The notes: generated by a model not told the origin, from the sequence alone. A DNA stretch of 64,000 bases from Candidatus Heimdallarchaeota archaeon (GCA_030668875.1 DAOVER010000007.1:1-64000); one strand, 5' to 3'; positions 54,709 through 63,665 are shown, numbered from the stretch's first letter. Translations and numbers: made by a program.

Positions 54709-55296
54709 TCATGCACTTGTAAAAACAAGTTCTTCCTCTTTGTAAGTTAGAGTACCTCTAACCAAATTGCTTATTTTTAGTTCAGCTCTACACAATGGAC
54801 AGGTTTCTTTTTCTTTTAACCAATCTTCAAAGTGTTTTGGATGCCCTGCATAATTGCAATTTGGGCAAAGTATCACACCAAGTTTTTCCTTATCTTTAAA
54901 GTCGAATTTTTGCAGACAAATTATACACTTCTCTCCAGAAATAGCTTCTTCTACTTTCCTAACCCAACTGGACAATTCTTTCGCTTCTTCCTTATTTGTT
55001 TCTTTTGGATCCTTCTGTTGAATTTGATGAAGAACATTAAGTATTTTCTCTTTATTAACAAAGGAAATCGATTCAGAAGTTTCTATCTTCTCTTCTGCTT
55101 TTTCTAGAAATTCAGTTACTTGTTTCTTAATAGTTTTGAACGACTTCTGTAATCCAGTAGTGAGTTTATCTGAAAAAGTATCAATGTCTTTTTTCACTTT
55201 TTGCTCCCTTGTAATCCTATTACCACAATATGGACAAAAATCGCTTGCTAAGGGAATCTTTCTTAAACAGAATTTACATGACTTTTTTTCACTCAT
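54709..55296 (-). CDS. Zinc-ribbon/RING-like protein
   Basis: A 195-residue protein with an N-terminal zinc ribbon (C7xxC10, C21xxC24), a helical, probably coiled-coil middle (about 30-120) and a C-terminal cross-brace-like zinc domain: C124xxC127, C144xxC147, H152xxH155, C166xxC169, with the WLKEKETCPLCR pattern typical of RING fingers just before the last Cys pair. RING fingers recruit ubiquitin-conjugating enzymes in eukaryotes and some Asgard archaea. The ligand order (C4H2C2) is not classical, and a prokaryotic RING-like zinc domain without ligase activity is the alternative. No ubiquitin or E2 gene is in the window. Confidence 0.7.
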   Translation of the reverse strand: MSEKKSCKFCLRKIPLASDFCPYCGNRITREQKVKKDIDTFSDKLTTGLQKSFKTIKKQVTEFLEKAEEKIETSESISFVNKEKILNVLHQIQQKDPKETNKEEAKELSSWVRKVEEAISGEKCIICLQKFDFKDKEKLGVILCPNCNYAGHPKHFEDWLKEKETCPLCRAELKISNLVRGTLTYKEEELVFTSA

Positions 55297-55315
55297 TTTA
55301 AATATCCCTTATTTC

Positions 55316-56170
55316 TCATGGTAATTCTTTTTTAGTCTCACACTGGGGACAGTACCACCAACTTCCACCTTGTGGAGGAAAATATCTTGTCATCCCAATT
55401 CCACAGCTCTCGCAAATTTCAGAATGATCTTCAAATTCCAGTGCGATTTGTAGAAAGTCGTGTGTCTCGAAGAAATACTTTGAAAATTTAATAGCATCTA
55501 AAACTTTTTCTACCGCATCTAATTCAAGAACAGTTCCATGAATCCTGTGAGTAGTGATGTAATCGTAAGCTTGACGAGGTTTTAATTTATCCTCAGCTAA
55601 TGGTTTTGTAGCTATGTATAGGTATTCTGAAGAATTAACAATCATTTCCATAAGACTACGATTTTGTAAACCTAATCCAAGCATATTGAAAGGAAACATG
55701 AAGATGCTAAGTTTTGGATTTGATGTTATAAAGAATGAAACTGTACCAATGGGTTCCAAACAATAGATTCCTATATGATTCCCATACTTACCAATGGAAC
55801 TGATATATTTAGTGACGATGTCATTATCTCTTTGATCGACGATAGAATGGTCAAAGAATATAACACATGGTTTAAATTTCAATTTGTGAAATAAAGTAAG
55901 TAGACCATTTATCTCTTCAAAACTAACAATGACCATAATCTTACAATTAGGAATCTCACCATGCAATAAATTAAGAAAATTAACCATTTGTTCATTATAT
56001 AAGTAGAATAAACACGCATTCGAACCTGTCACAGAAGTTCGTTTGAGAATGGGTAAGAGAGCTTCATGGTTTTTTAGTAAATGGTCATCAGGAATATCTT
56101 CAAACTTAGAGTACTTAACTGAACCAACAATAGTTCTAGGAATAATATCTTTCAATCTTTCATATTCACT
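55316..56170 (-). CDS. Hypothetical TIM-barrel-like protein with C-terminal zinc ribbon
   Basis: About 284 residues. Alternating strands and helices (IMVIVSFEEING, KPCVIFFDHSIVDQ, HIGIYCLEP, LSIFMFPFNMLGLG, YLYIATKPLAEDKLKPRQAYDYI, IHGTVLELDAVEKVLDAI) suggest an aldolase-like or aldo/keto-reductase-like barrel. A C-terminal zinc ribbon follows (CESCGIGMTRYF, then WWYCPQCETKK). The enzyme activity is unknown. It lies 19 nt upstream of the RING-like gene on the same strand, so the two are probably cotranscribed. ATG at 56170 (MSEYERLKD) is preferred over 56194. Confidence 0.6.
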   Translation of the reverse strand, partial: SEYERLKDIIPRTIVGSVKYSKFEDIPDDHLLKNHEALLPILKRTSVTGSNACLFYLYNEQMVNFLNLLHGEIPNCKIMVIVSFEEINGLLTLFHKLKFKPCVIFFDHSIVDQRDNDIVTKYISSIGKYGNHIGIYCLEPIGTVSFFITSNPKLSIFMFPFNMLGLGLQNRSLMEMIVNSSEYLYIATKPLAEDKLKPRQAYDYITTHRIHGTVLELDAVEKVLDAIKFSKYFFETHDFLQIALEFEDHSEICESCGIGMTRYFPPQGGSWWYCPQCETKKELP

Positions 56171-56253
56171 CATTGAGCTCAAATAGAAATACACTGACGT
56201 TTTATAAAAGTTATCGCATTCACAGATATCAAGTTAATGTCTCATAGAAAGAA

Positions 56254-57492
56254 TCAAGCTCTTTGATAGAACAAATTATCCCATTCTTCATTATTAATAA
56301 GATATTGACAGCTATTGCTTTCTAACATTTCTAGAATGTATGGGTGTGATTCATGATGAAAAGGCATTTTGTCCACTTCGCTCGGGCTCATCTGTTTCAG
56401 GTCTTTTTTAAGCGTTTCAAGTAGGATACTATCCTGTTGAATACGTTTATCTTCTAATGATGAACCTTGCAATATTCTTGATTTTAAGAAAGAAACACGG
56501 GATAATACTGTTGAAACGCGTCGGTTAAAATGCAATTTATCTTCCGGAATATAACGTGGTTCAAAAAAAGGAATTTGATATTTCTTGCTCATCTCATATC
56601 CCATTTTGATTGTATCTACAAGGTTTAATTTATTAGAGTAATATGCATCTGGAATGCCACTTGGATTATTATTTGTATACAATTTTGTATATTGTTCATG
56701 TAGTTCAGAATAGTGCTCCTTTATGACAGAAAACATCTCTTCCTTATGTTTCCCTTGGCGAAGAGTTAATCCTCCGGTTATAACAAACTCAGCATTCACT
56801 TCTTTGCATCTTCTGAATAAATCTTCGAGATTCTTCCTCGTATCACCAATAAATGGCAAAAGAGGTGTCATATACACCCCTGCAGGTAAACCCTCCTCTC
56901 TTAGCTTTTGAACTGCTGAAAATCTTTCCTCAGTTGTGCTTGCTCTTGGCTCAAAAATCTTTTGCTCTTCTTGGTCTGATAATGTTATTGTAAGTGACAT
57001 TCTAGCGAACGATTGCTTATGTATTTTTTTGAAAAGGTCAATATCGCGAAGAACTAGAGAGTTCTTTGTAAGGGTTCTAATAGGAAAATTATAATCATAA
57101 GCAATTTGAAGTAACTTTCTAGTAACTGATAGAACTTCTTCCGCTGGTTGATATACATCACAGATTCCTCCTCCTATAAATAGAATAAATTTACTTGGTA
57201 TATTCTGTTTCGCAAATTCCCTGTAATTAGGAATAAAATCAACCAAAGTCTCTGTGCGTTGTCTGTTAACAGGGTAAAATCCTCTGTTTCTTAGATATTG
57301 TTCTAATAGTTCTGGAGCATTAACTTTGACTTTGATAATGTTACTGAACTCATCATGGAGATAGAACCGTTTTGCTTTCCCGTTACAATATTTGCAATCG
57401 TGATAGCATCCCTGATAAGGATTGAGATGATACTGTGTTTTATGTGCAGTATTATGAATTAATGTTTTAGCAATAATTTTCTCAATCTGCAT
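56254..57492 (-). CDS. Radical SAM protein, SplB/COG1533-like
   Basis: A 412-residue radical SAM enzyme with the cluster motif GCYHDCKYC near residue 30, preceded by HLNPYQG as in the SplB/Rv2578c group. Barrel strands include KFILFIGGGICDVYQPAEEVLSVTRKLL, RTLTKNSLVLRDIDLF and MSLTITLSDQE with PRASTTEERFSAVQKL. A helical C-terminal part (about 300-412) lacks the photoproduct-lyase Cys arrangement as far as I can see, so DNA repair should not be assumed. It stands alone. Confidence 0.85.
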   Translation of the reverse strand: MQIEKIIAKTLIHNTAHKTQYHLNPYQGCYHDCKYCNGKAKRFYLHDEFSNIIKVKVNAPELLEQYLRNRGFYPVNRQRTETLVDFIPNYREFAKQNIPSKFILFIGGGICDVYQPAEEVLSVTRKLLQIAYDYNFPIRTLTKNSLVLRDIDLFKKIHKQSFARMSLTITLSDQEEQKIFEPRASTTEERFSAVQKLREEGLPAGVYMTPLLPFIGDTRKNLEDLFRRCKEVNAEFVITGGLTLRQGKHKEEMFSVIKEHYSELHEQYTKLYTNNNPSGIPDAYYSNKLNLVDTIKMGYEMSKKYQIPFFEPRYIPEDKLHFNRRVSTVLSRVSFLKSRILQGSSLEDKRIQQDSILLETLKKDLKQMSPSEVDKMPFHHESHPYILEMLESNSCQYLINNEEWDNLFYQRA

Positions 57493-57584
57493 CGGGAATC
57501 ACAGAATTATCACGTTGAATAAAAAGAGATATTTGAATATTTAAGGATGAAAAAATAGCGAAATAAAAAAGAAACAAGAGAAAA

Positions 57585-57896
57585 TTAGCTGTGCTTAAAT
57601 TCTACTCCAAATCTACCTTTCGGATTGTGCCAATCTACACTTCCATGGGGGCAAACAACGCGACACACTCCACATTCAAGACATGCCACATAATCATATA
57701 ATACGGGTCCTTCTGCATCTTCCCCTTCTGTAAATTTATAACAATCTGCTGGACATCCATAAACACAATCGTGTGTTGTACATTTTGCTTTACATATTTC
57801 TGGATTTATGGTTATATGTTCATAGTTTTGATCTGTTGTGATCTTGGTTAGATCAAGTTTTTCTTCAATTGTCATGACTTTCCTTGCATCACTCAT
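57585..57896 (-). CDS. fixX: FixX-like ferredoxin
   Basis: A 103-residue ferredoxin partner of FixC. Cysteines occur as CKAKCTTHDCVYGCPADC and CLECGVCRVVCPHGS; the second set plus the Pro-flanked Cys of the first supply Fe-S ligands, and HGSVDWHNPKGRFGVEF is the family C terminus. It passes electrons between ETF and FixC. The start overlaps the fixC stop by 4 nt, indicating coupling. Confidence 0.93.
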   Translation of the reverse strand: MSDARKVMTIEEKLDLTKITTDQNYEHITINPEICKAKCTTHDCVYGCPADCYKFTEGEDAEGPVLYDYVACLECGVCRVVCPHGSVDWHNPKGRFGVEFKHS

Positions 57897-59203
57897 AATG
57901 AAGTCAATCCTCCTACAACATCCTTAACTGTTCCAAGAAGCTTAGCTCGTTTTAATATGTGTTTAATTGCAGCTCTTGTTATCTTCTCTCTTGGTCTTCC
58001 GTTATTTTTCAATAACCTGTAGAAAAGACCATTGATGAGTTCGGGGTAATGTGCGAAAATCCTTTCAGTTTCAAGGAATTTAGCTGCTCTCTTGAAAGTT
58101 TTAAGATCTTGGTAAACGAAGCTTTCTTTGAGTTTCTCTTTGTAAATTTTTGTAGATTTCTTTGTATAGTCATTGGATTCCAGAACTTTCTTTGCCGCCT
58201 CTCCAGCTATTCTTCCGGATTCTAAAGCAAAATTGATTCCTTCAATGTAGAGGCCTGCATTGAGTACCATTCCAGCTGCGTCACCAACTACAATCACTCC
58301 ATTACCATAGAGTTTTGTAAGGTGTTTGAAACCACCTTCAGGGATCATATGAGCAGAATATTCGATCATTTTCGCATCCTTGAGCAATTTTCTGATATAT
58401 GAGTGATTTTTGAAATCTTCTAGAACTTCAGTTGCTTTTAATTTCTTTTTTATTAATGATTTGACATTAAGAATTAAACCAAAAGAAAGAGTATTTTCAT
58501 TAGTATAGAAGAAACCACCACCAGGAACGCCACGATAATGTCCTATAATCTCATTACTTATTCCTTCAGTACCTGTGACATGAAACCTTTCCTCAATTAG
58601 CTTCTTTGGAAGTTCATAAGTTTCTTTCATAGCAACACCATAATGACGTGCATGAGGATGTTTAGCTAATTTTGCTTTTTCAGTTAGAATGCGATTCGCT
58701 CCTTCAGCGATTATGACTAATTTAGCTCGTAATTCTTCATCACCTAATTTAACTCCAACAATTTGTTTGTCTTTCCAGACAAAATCTTCTACAATTGTAT
58801 CAGGAAGGATCATAGCTCCTGCTTCTTCTGCTTTTTCAGCTAACCATCTATCAAATTTAGGTCTTTGAACAGTTATACTATTGTAAGGTGTTTGATTGAA
58901 ATCACGTAAATCTACATCAATTGTCATTGAACGTGCTTCAGACAACATAGTGGTTTTTTTTGTTGTTAGATGTCTCTCAAAAGACCCCTTATCTTCCCAA
59001 TAATTGGGGATTAAGTTGTTCAATACAGGACCATAAAGAGCAGCACCACTGACATTTTTAGCTCCAGGGTACTGTCCTCTTTCTAACATAGCAACCTCGA
59101 CCCCAGTTCGTGCAAGAACCAGAGCAGCTGCACATCCAGCAGGACCTGCCCCAACTACTATTACCTCAAAATCATACTCTTCAGACATATGATTTGAGCT
59201 CAA
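57893..59203 (-). CDS. fixC: FixC/ETF-quinone oxidoreductase-like flavoprotein
   Basis: A 436-residue FAD protein of the FixC/GG-reductase superfamily: FEVIVVGAGPAGCAAALVLARTGVEVAMLERG (FAD-binding), GAKNVSGAALYGPVL, VQRPKFDRWLAEKA, VIIAEGANRI, GVIVVGDAAGMVLNAGLYIEGINFALESG. With EtfA/B and FixX it should move electrons from the flavoprotein to a quinone or similar acceptor. ATG 59203 or the ATG four codons later (MSEEYDFEV) may be used. A 231-residue unrelated gene separates it from etfA. Confidence 0.94.
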   Translation of the reverse strand: MSSNHMSEEYDFEVIVVGAGPAGCAAALVLARTGVEVAMLERGQYPGAKNVSGAALYGPVLNNLIPNYWEDKGSFERHLTTKKTTMLSEARSMTIDVDLRDFNQTPYNSITVQRPKFDRWLAEKAEEAGAMILPDTIVEDFVWKDKQIVGVKLGDEELRAKLVIIAEGANRILTEKAKLAKHPHARHYGVAMKETYELPKKLIEERFHVTGTEGISNEIIGHYRGVPGGGFFYTNENTLSFGLILNVKSLIKKKLKATEVLEDFKNHSYIRKLLKDAKMIEYSAHMIPEGGFKHLTKLYGNGVIVVGDAAGMVLNAGLYIEGINFALESGRIAGEAAKKVLESNDYTKKSTKIYKEKLKESFVYQDLKTFKRAAKFLETERIFAHYPELINGLFYRLLKNNGRPREKITRAAIKHILKRAKLLGTVKDVVGGLTSL

Positions 59204-59242
59204 AATGTTGATTTATAAATAAATCGACTTAACGCAAAAGGA

Positions 59243-59938
59243 TTAATCCTTCATATTGAGTCCATAACCCCAGTTCCCATCTTCATCATAGTTGAAGGAT
59301 TTAAACATGCCAAAAGCATTCCAAACCTCATCAAAAATAGGTTGCATAAGTCTAGGAATGTCATCGACTTTGTCATAATTTTCAATAAAAATGTCTGTAA
59401 GCTTAAGAATTTCCTCTGGATATTGAGTAGGTTGAACTCCAAGAATTTCATTATTCAATTTCATTGTGTAATCCTTAATTTGGACAAAAGAGAGATACAT
59501 GAATATTGGTGATTCAACACCGATCCTGCGAAACACTTCGAAATAGTATGGAATAACTTTCATAATCTCCTCTTCAAAAGCAACACTAGGTACTTCTTTT
59601 TTTGATACAATAGTTTTGATTAAACTTCCTTCAACAGCTTCAATTATACCTTTACGATAGAGGTGAGCATAAGATCTCGCTTTTCCTTCTAAATCAGTCG
59701 TATAAGTTAGAAAACCATCAAATGTGTGACTGGTTTCAATGCCAATAGCCTTTATTGGAAGTAGATATTTGGGATTTCTTTCTATAATTTCAATATCGTA
59801 ATTAGGATCTATAGCAGACCTACCCTCTGCCATTAGGTGTAGAATGATTTTCGCACCAGGAAGGAATCTTGTTGGAGTACGATTGTTTTGTAATTCTTTT
59901 ACTCTATCATTACGAAATATACTGCTCACAAAATTCAA
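59243..59938 (-). CDS. Hypothetical protein resembling the C-terminal domain of AlbA_2/schlafen-like ATP-binding proteins
   Basis: A 231-residue protein. FLPGAKIILHLMAEG, FDGFLTYTTDLEGKARSYAHLYRKGIIEAVEG, VPSVAFEEEIMKVIPYYFEVFRRIGVESPIFMYLSFVQIKDYTM follow the pattern I recall for the domain behind AlbA_2 DNA-binding ATPase-like proteins (dGfltY, Y-Q-lfRnGaIEav, E-ip-yl-llr-lgv-pPi-v-lsl). The AlbA_2 domain itself is missing. It sits between etfA and fixC, where no known FixABCX component is expected. Function unknown; the similarity is from memory. Confidence 0.55.
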   Translation of the reverse strand: MNFVSSIFRNDRVKELQNNRTPTRFLPGAKIILHLMAEGRSAIDPNYDIEIIERNPKYLLPIKAIGIETSHTFDGFLTYTTDLEGKARSYAHLYRKGIIEAVEGSLIKTIVSKKEVPSVAFEEEIMKVIPYYFEVFRRIGVESPIFMYLSFVQIKDYTMKLNNEILGVQPTQYPEEILKLTDIFIENYDKVDDIPRLMQPIFDEVWNAFGMFKSFNYDEDGNWGYGLNMKD

Positions 59939-59984
59939 TCCTTCTGTGCTTTTTTAAATATTTTTTTGTAACTAATTTTCTATA

Positions 59985-60056
59985 ATATTACAGATGATGA
60001 AGTACTATATTACATTAGTGGAGTTGGGATGTTTGATAGAAAAATAAACTGAACTA
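59985..60056 (+). ncRNA. Possible C/D box small RNA
   Basis: A perfect C box ATGATGA (59994-60000) is followed 48 nt later by a D box CTGA (60049-60052), the spacing of archaeal C/D sRNAs. A TTTAAATATTTTT box lies about 30 nt upstream, where it would start such an RNA. The inner C'/D' boxes are weak (TTGATAGA only) and the flanking stem is short, so this could be chance. Confidence 0.22.
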
Positions 60057-60133
60057 TATTTAGTAATTTCGAATAGATTTCCAATAGTCTTATCTTCAAT
60101 TTAACACTTAGTAAAAAAAAAGTGAGAAGATAA

Positions 60134-61090
60134 TTATTTCAATTTCTCTTTTAGGATTGGAAGGATAACATGCATATCACCAATGATGGCATAATCTGCA
60201 TAATTGATGATAGGCGCCCCTTCATCTGTGTTTATGACAATTAGTGTTTTTGCCTTAACACCAGACATGTGTTGAGGAGCACCTGAAATACCAGCAGCTA
60301 TATACAAATCAGGAGATATTGACTGCCCAGTTTGTCCAATTTCATAAGTCTCTTCAACCCAATGAACGTCAGTGCAAGCTCTTGTAGCTCCTATTTGACC
60401 ACCAAGTAAATCTGCTAATTCGCGAATAATCTGGAAGTTTTCTTTACCAGCAACTCCACGACCTGCAGCAACAATTACTTTAGCATCTTTAAGATTGACA
60501 GTTCTCTCTGCTTTCTTTATTTCAATGTGTTTGACTAATTTGTCTGCATCTTCAAAAGTAACTGAGACACTTGTGATTTCTGGGTTAGCACCCGAAGGAT
60601 TTTCATCTATGAAAAAAGCACCAGGTCTAGATGTTGCAAAAATAATGTCTCCTACAACCTGTGTAACTCTCATTGCTTGATCATCTCTAACGGGAGTGTG
60701 GAAATGTAAACTATCCCCTTCGATTGTGAGATCAACTATTCTCTGTGCACAAGAACTAGCATTTCTTACAGCTAATCTGGGAATCAAGTCTTCTCCATAA
60801 ACTGTTCCAGCTGCAACTACAAACCTTGGATTAATTTGGTTGATTATTTCCATCATAGCTCTTGTATATGTAGCGCTGAGATAAAATTCTAATTCAGGAG
60901 CATCAACAGTTACAACTTGTTGTACACCATGTAATCCTAACTCTTGAATCCATTCATCTTTCAAGTCTTTTCCAAGAAATGCACCAATTATTTTAGCTCC
61001 ATCGATGGATGTTTTGATTTTGTTCAAAATTCCAAGAGTGTTTTCTTCGATTTTACCGTCTCTTATTTGAATAAATACTAATGTCTTCAT
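60134..61090 (-). CDS. etfA: Electron transfer flavoprotein, alpha subunit (FixB-like)
   Basis: A 318-residue FAD-binding subunit. The C-terminal FAD domain shows VIVAAGRGVAGKENFQIIRELADLLGGQIGATRACTDVHWV, EIGQTGQSISPDLYIAAGISGAPQHMSGVKAKTLIVIN and EGAPIINYADYAIIGD, all canonical. The N-terminal domain resembles EtfB. It pairs with EtfB, whose gene ends 4 nt upstream. The neighbouring fixC and fixX make a FixABCX-type complex likely. Confidence 0.96.
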   Translation of the reverse strand: MKTLVFIQIRDGKIEENTLGILNKIKTSIDGAKIIGAFLGKDLKDEWIQELGLHGVQQVVTVDAPELEFYLSATYTRAMMEIINQINPRFVVAAGTVYGEDLIPRLAVRNASSCAQRIVDLTIEGDSLHFHTPVRDDQAMRVTQVVGDIIFATSRPGAFFIDENPSGANPEITSVSVTFEDADKLVKHIEIKKAERTVNLKDAKVIVAAGRGVAGKENFQIIRELADLLGGQIGATRACTDVHWVEETYEIGQTGQSISPDLYIAAGISGAPQHMSGVKAKTLIVINTDEGAPIINYADYAIIGDMHVILPILKEKLK

Positions 61091-61094
61091 TTTA

Positions 61095-61895
61095 TCACGC
61101 TCCTAGTTTAACCTCATCTTCCTTCAGTTTCGCAAGAAGTTTGTCAACCATTTCTTCAGGTTCTCCTTCTTTAATGAGGAAGGTTTCTTTCTCAATAACA
61201 ATGTTCGAAAGGGATATTTGCTTCAAGGAAGCAGCATCAGCACTAATCTCGCTGATTTCTAAGCCCAAATCAGTAGCTGACCAAATAGGAATTACAGCTT
61301 TCTTTGCAGCAAGAATACCTCTCATTGTTGTATAGCGAGGAATAAAATATTGACTGTCACTACAACTGATTAAAGCTTTCTGTGGGATTGCGACAACCTT
61401 CTTTCCACCTTCTAGAACATGTCCTACTTTAAAACCTTGATTTATTGTTTCCATTTCTTCAGCGCATAAGACACTAGGAATATTCAACATTTCAGCTAGC
61501 ATTGCTGGAGCAGCATAAGAGCTAGAAGATTGTTCTTCAACTCCGAGTAGAATTAAATCATACTCACCAATTTTATCTAATGCTTTAGCATAAATTTTTG
61601 CTAATAGATAAGGATCATCTGTGTAAAAAGCTTCATCAGTTATTTCTATTGCATTTGTGCAACCCATAGCAACTGCTTCTTTGAGAGCTTTGTTAGGCTT
61701 ATTCCCTCTCACACAGACAGCTGTAACCTCAGCTCCTTGACTGTCTTTGAGTTTCAAGGCTCCTTCAATTGCATTTTTACCTGTTGGGTTGATCACTAAA
61801 TCATCAACACTTACTCGTGAAGCATCAAAGTAATCTACACCCTGTAATTTTACTTGTGTGCTCACGATTTGTTGTATAAAAACAACGATTTTCAT
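61095..61895 (-). CDS. etfB: Electron transfer flavoprotein, beta subunit (FixA-like)
   Basis: A 266-residue EtfB: MKIVVFIQQI at the start, VDDLVINPTGKNAIEGALKLKDSQGAEVTAVCVRG, KEAVAMGCTNAIEITDEAF and YDLILLGVEEQSSSSYAAPAMLAEMLNIP, which matches the nucleotide-binding loop. It is the first gene of the minus-strand etfB-etfA-hypothetical-fixC-fixX run. Bifurcating ETFs carry a second FAD here instead of AMP; which type this is cannot be told by eye, though the fixCX context favours bifurcation. Confidence 0.96.
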   Translation of the reverse strand: MKIVVFIQQIVSTQVKLQGVDYFDASRVSVDDLVINPTGKNAIEGALKLKDSQGAEVTAVCVRGNKPNKALKEAVAMGCTNAIEITDEAFYTDDPYLLAKIYAKALDKIGEYDLILLGVEEQSSSSYAAPAMLAEMLNIPSVLCAEEMETINQGFKVGHVLEGGKKVVAIPQKALISCSDSQYFIPRYTTMRGILAAKKAVIPIWSATDLGLEISEISADAASLKQISLSNIVIEKETFLIKEGEPEEMVDKLLAKLKEDEVKLGA

Positions 61896-62025
61896 ATTAC
61901 TCAGAGTGTCTGAAGTTGCGTGTTAAATAAACATTACGTCTTTTCAAAAAATTTGTTGTGAGAAAACAGAAGAATTAAGAGGAAAAATATTAAAAGTAGA
62001 ATAACTTACACTCAGTGGTATAGAA

Positions 62026-63084
62026 ATGAATATTGACAAAGAAAGCGTAATTCAAACACAAATGGAATTAAGCAACTTAATTGGTGTTCCAGGTCATGAG
62101 GATGAAGTAGCAGAATATTTGCTAATGAAACTAGAGCATCTAAATGTAGATAAAGCGTGGATTGATCCTTTGGGGAATGTTCTAGCTATAAAGGAAGGTA
62201 CAGACCCAAACGGTTTAAGGATATTACTTGACGCACATATTGATGAAGTAGGTTTTATGATAAGTCATATTGGTGATAAGGGTTTTATCACCATTGAAAC
62301 TCTAGGTGGGATTGATAAAAGATTGATGCTAGGAGCATTAATACACTTCCAGACTGAAAGTAAAGAAAGAATAATTGGTGTAGTTGGAGCATCCCCACCA
62401 CATGTTACTAAGCCTGAAGATAGAGAAAAGATACCAGATATAAACCAAATGTTTGTGGATATCGGATGTAGTTCATACAATGAAGTTAGACAAAAAGGTC
62501 TAGATATTGGATCAGTTGGTACCTTCTATACAGAATGCAAAAAACTCAATGATGATACTCTATTAGGTAAAGCATTTGATGATAGAACTGCATGCAATGT
62601 CATCTTACACACACTAGAGAAATTGAAAGATGAACCAATAAAGAATACAATCTTAGTTAACTTTGCTGTTCAAGAAGAAGTTGGAGGTAGAGGTGCTAGA
62701 GTTGGTACTTATTCTTTAGAACCTAGCATAGCACTAGCACTTGAAAATACCATTGCCAGTGATGTTCCTGGAGTCCCTCCACAGAAAATCGTTACCAAAA
62801 TTGGTGGTGGACCAGCAGTTACAGCAGCAGATAGAACTCTAATAGTTCCTAAAAAAATACTTGACAGGATAAAGAAAGCTGCAGAAGAACTAGATATTAG
62901 TTGGCAATATAAAAAACCAACATATGGTGGTACTGATGCAGGAGCGATATCTGTAAGTAAATCAGGCGTTCCATCTGGAGTTATTTCTGTGCCATGCCGT
63001 TATATCCATTCAAATGCTGGTTTATTAAAAGTGGACGATATACTAAAGACTATTGAACTTGTAACAAAATTCCTAAAATTGTGA
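62026..63084 (+). CDS. M42 family metal-dependent aminopeptidase
   Basis: A 352-residue TET-type peptidase. Metal and catalytic residues are all seen: LLDAHIDEVGFMI (His, Asp), GKAFDDRTACNVIL (bridging Asp), AVQEEVGGRGAR (catalytic Glu and Glu ligand), IALALENTIASD-type acidic strand and VPCRYIHSNAGLL (His). The inserted beta domain (about 75-170) is typical of M42. Such enzymes form 12-subunit cages trimming peptides after the proteasome. A TATA-like AAATATTAAAAG lies about 33 nt before the ATG. Confidence 0.94.
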   Translation: MNIDKESVIQTQMELSNLIGVPGHEDEVAEYLLMKLEHLNVDKAWIDPLGNVLAIKEGTDPNGLRILLDAHIDEVGFMISHIGDKGFITIETLGGIDKRLMLGALIHFQTESKERIIGVVGASPPHVTKPEDREKIPDINQMFVDIGCSSYNEVRQKGLDIGSVGTFYTECKKLNDDTLLGKAFDDRTACNVILHTLEKLKDEPIKNTILVNFAVQEEVGGRGARVGTYSLEPSIALALENTIASDVPGVPPQKIVTKIGGGPAVTAADRTLIVPKKILDRIKKAAEELDISWQYKKPTYGGTDAGAISVSKSGVPSGVISVPCRYIHSNAGLLKVDDILKTIELVTKFLKL

Positions 63085-63089
63085 AAAGT

Positions 63090-63665
63090 TTAATCTTCTT
63101 TGTATTTTTCTTCAAATTCATGTTCCAAAATATCCATTATTATGCAATCATGATACTTTCCTTGCATGAAAAAGCATTCTCTTTTCCTACCAACTTCTTT
63201 CCAACCTAGCTTCTTGTAAACATGATATGCTCTTTCGTTGTAAGAGACTACTCCTAATTCAATTCGATGAAGATTAAGAACTCTAAATCCGAATTTCATT
63301 AAGCAAATCATGGCATCTGTACCGTAGCCTTTATTAAAATTACCCGAGTTATGAATGCCAATACCTAATTCAGCAGTTCTAGACGTATGTGAAAATTCTC
63401 CAATTCCACAAGTTCCTAAATATTCTTTGGTATCTTTATGCTCAATAACAAAATTATATTCTGTTCCCTTACTGTAGTTTTCAATTGACTTTTTAATCCA
63501 GTCTTCTTCTTGCTTGCTTGAAACTGGGGTGATATTTCCTAATCCCAAACGAGGTTCATACATGTTAAAGTATTTCATTATTTTTTCTAAATCAGTGATT
63601 TCAATTGCTCGTAATATAACCTTTTCACCAATAAAGGGAGACTTAATGCTATAAACATCTACCAT
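63090..63665 (-). CDS. GNAT-family N-acetyltransferase (RimJ/RimL-like)
   Basis: A 191-residue acetyltransferase: VILRAIEITDLEKIMKYFN at the start, TAELGIGIHNSGNFNKGYGTDAMICLMKFGF containing the acetyl-CoA loop (NKGYGT), HRIELGVVSYNERAYHVYKKLGWKEVGRKRE as the family C-terminal motif. This is the RimJ/RimL or spermidine/speG-like group; the substrate is unknown. It converges on the M42 gene with 5 nt between stops. Confidence 0.93.
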   Translation of the reverse strand: MVDVYSIKSPFIGEKVILRAIEITDLEKIMKYFNMYEPRLGLGNITPVSSKQEEDWIKKSIENYSKGTEYNFVIEHKDTKEYLGTCGIGEFSHTSRTAELGIGIHNSGNFNKGYGTDAMICLMKFGFRVLNLHRIELGVVSYNERAYHVYKKLGWKEVGRKRECFFMQGKYHDCIIMDILEHEFEEKYKED

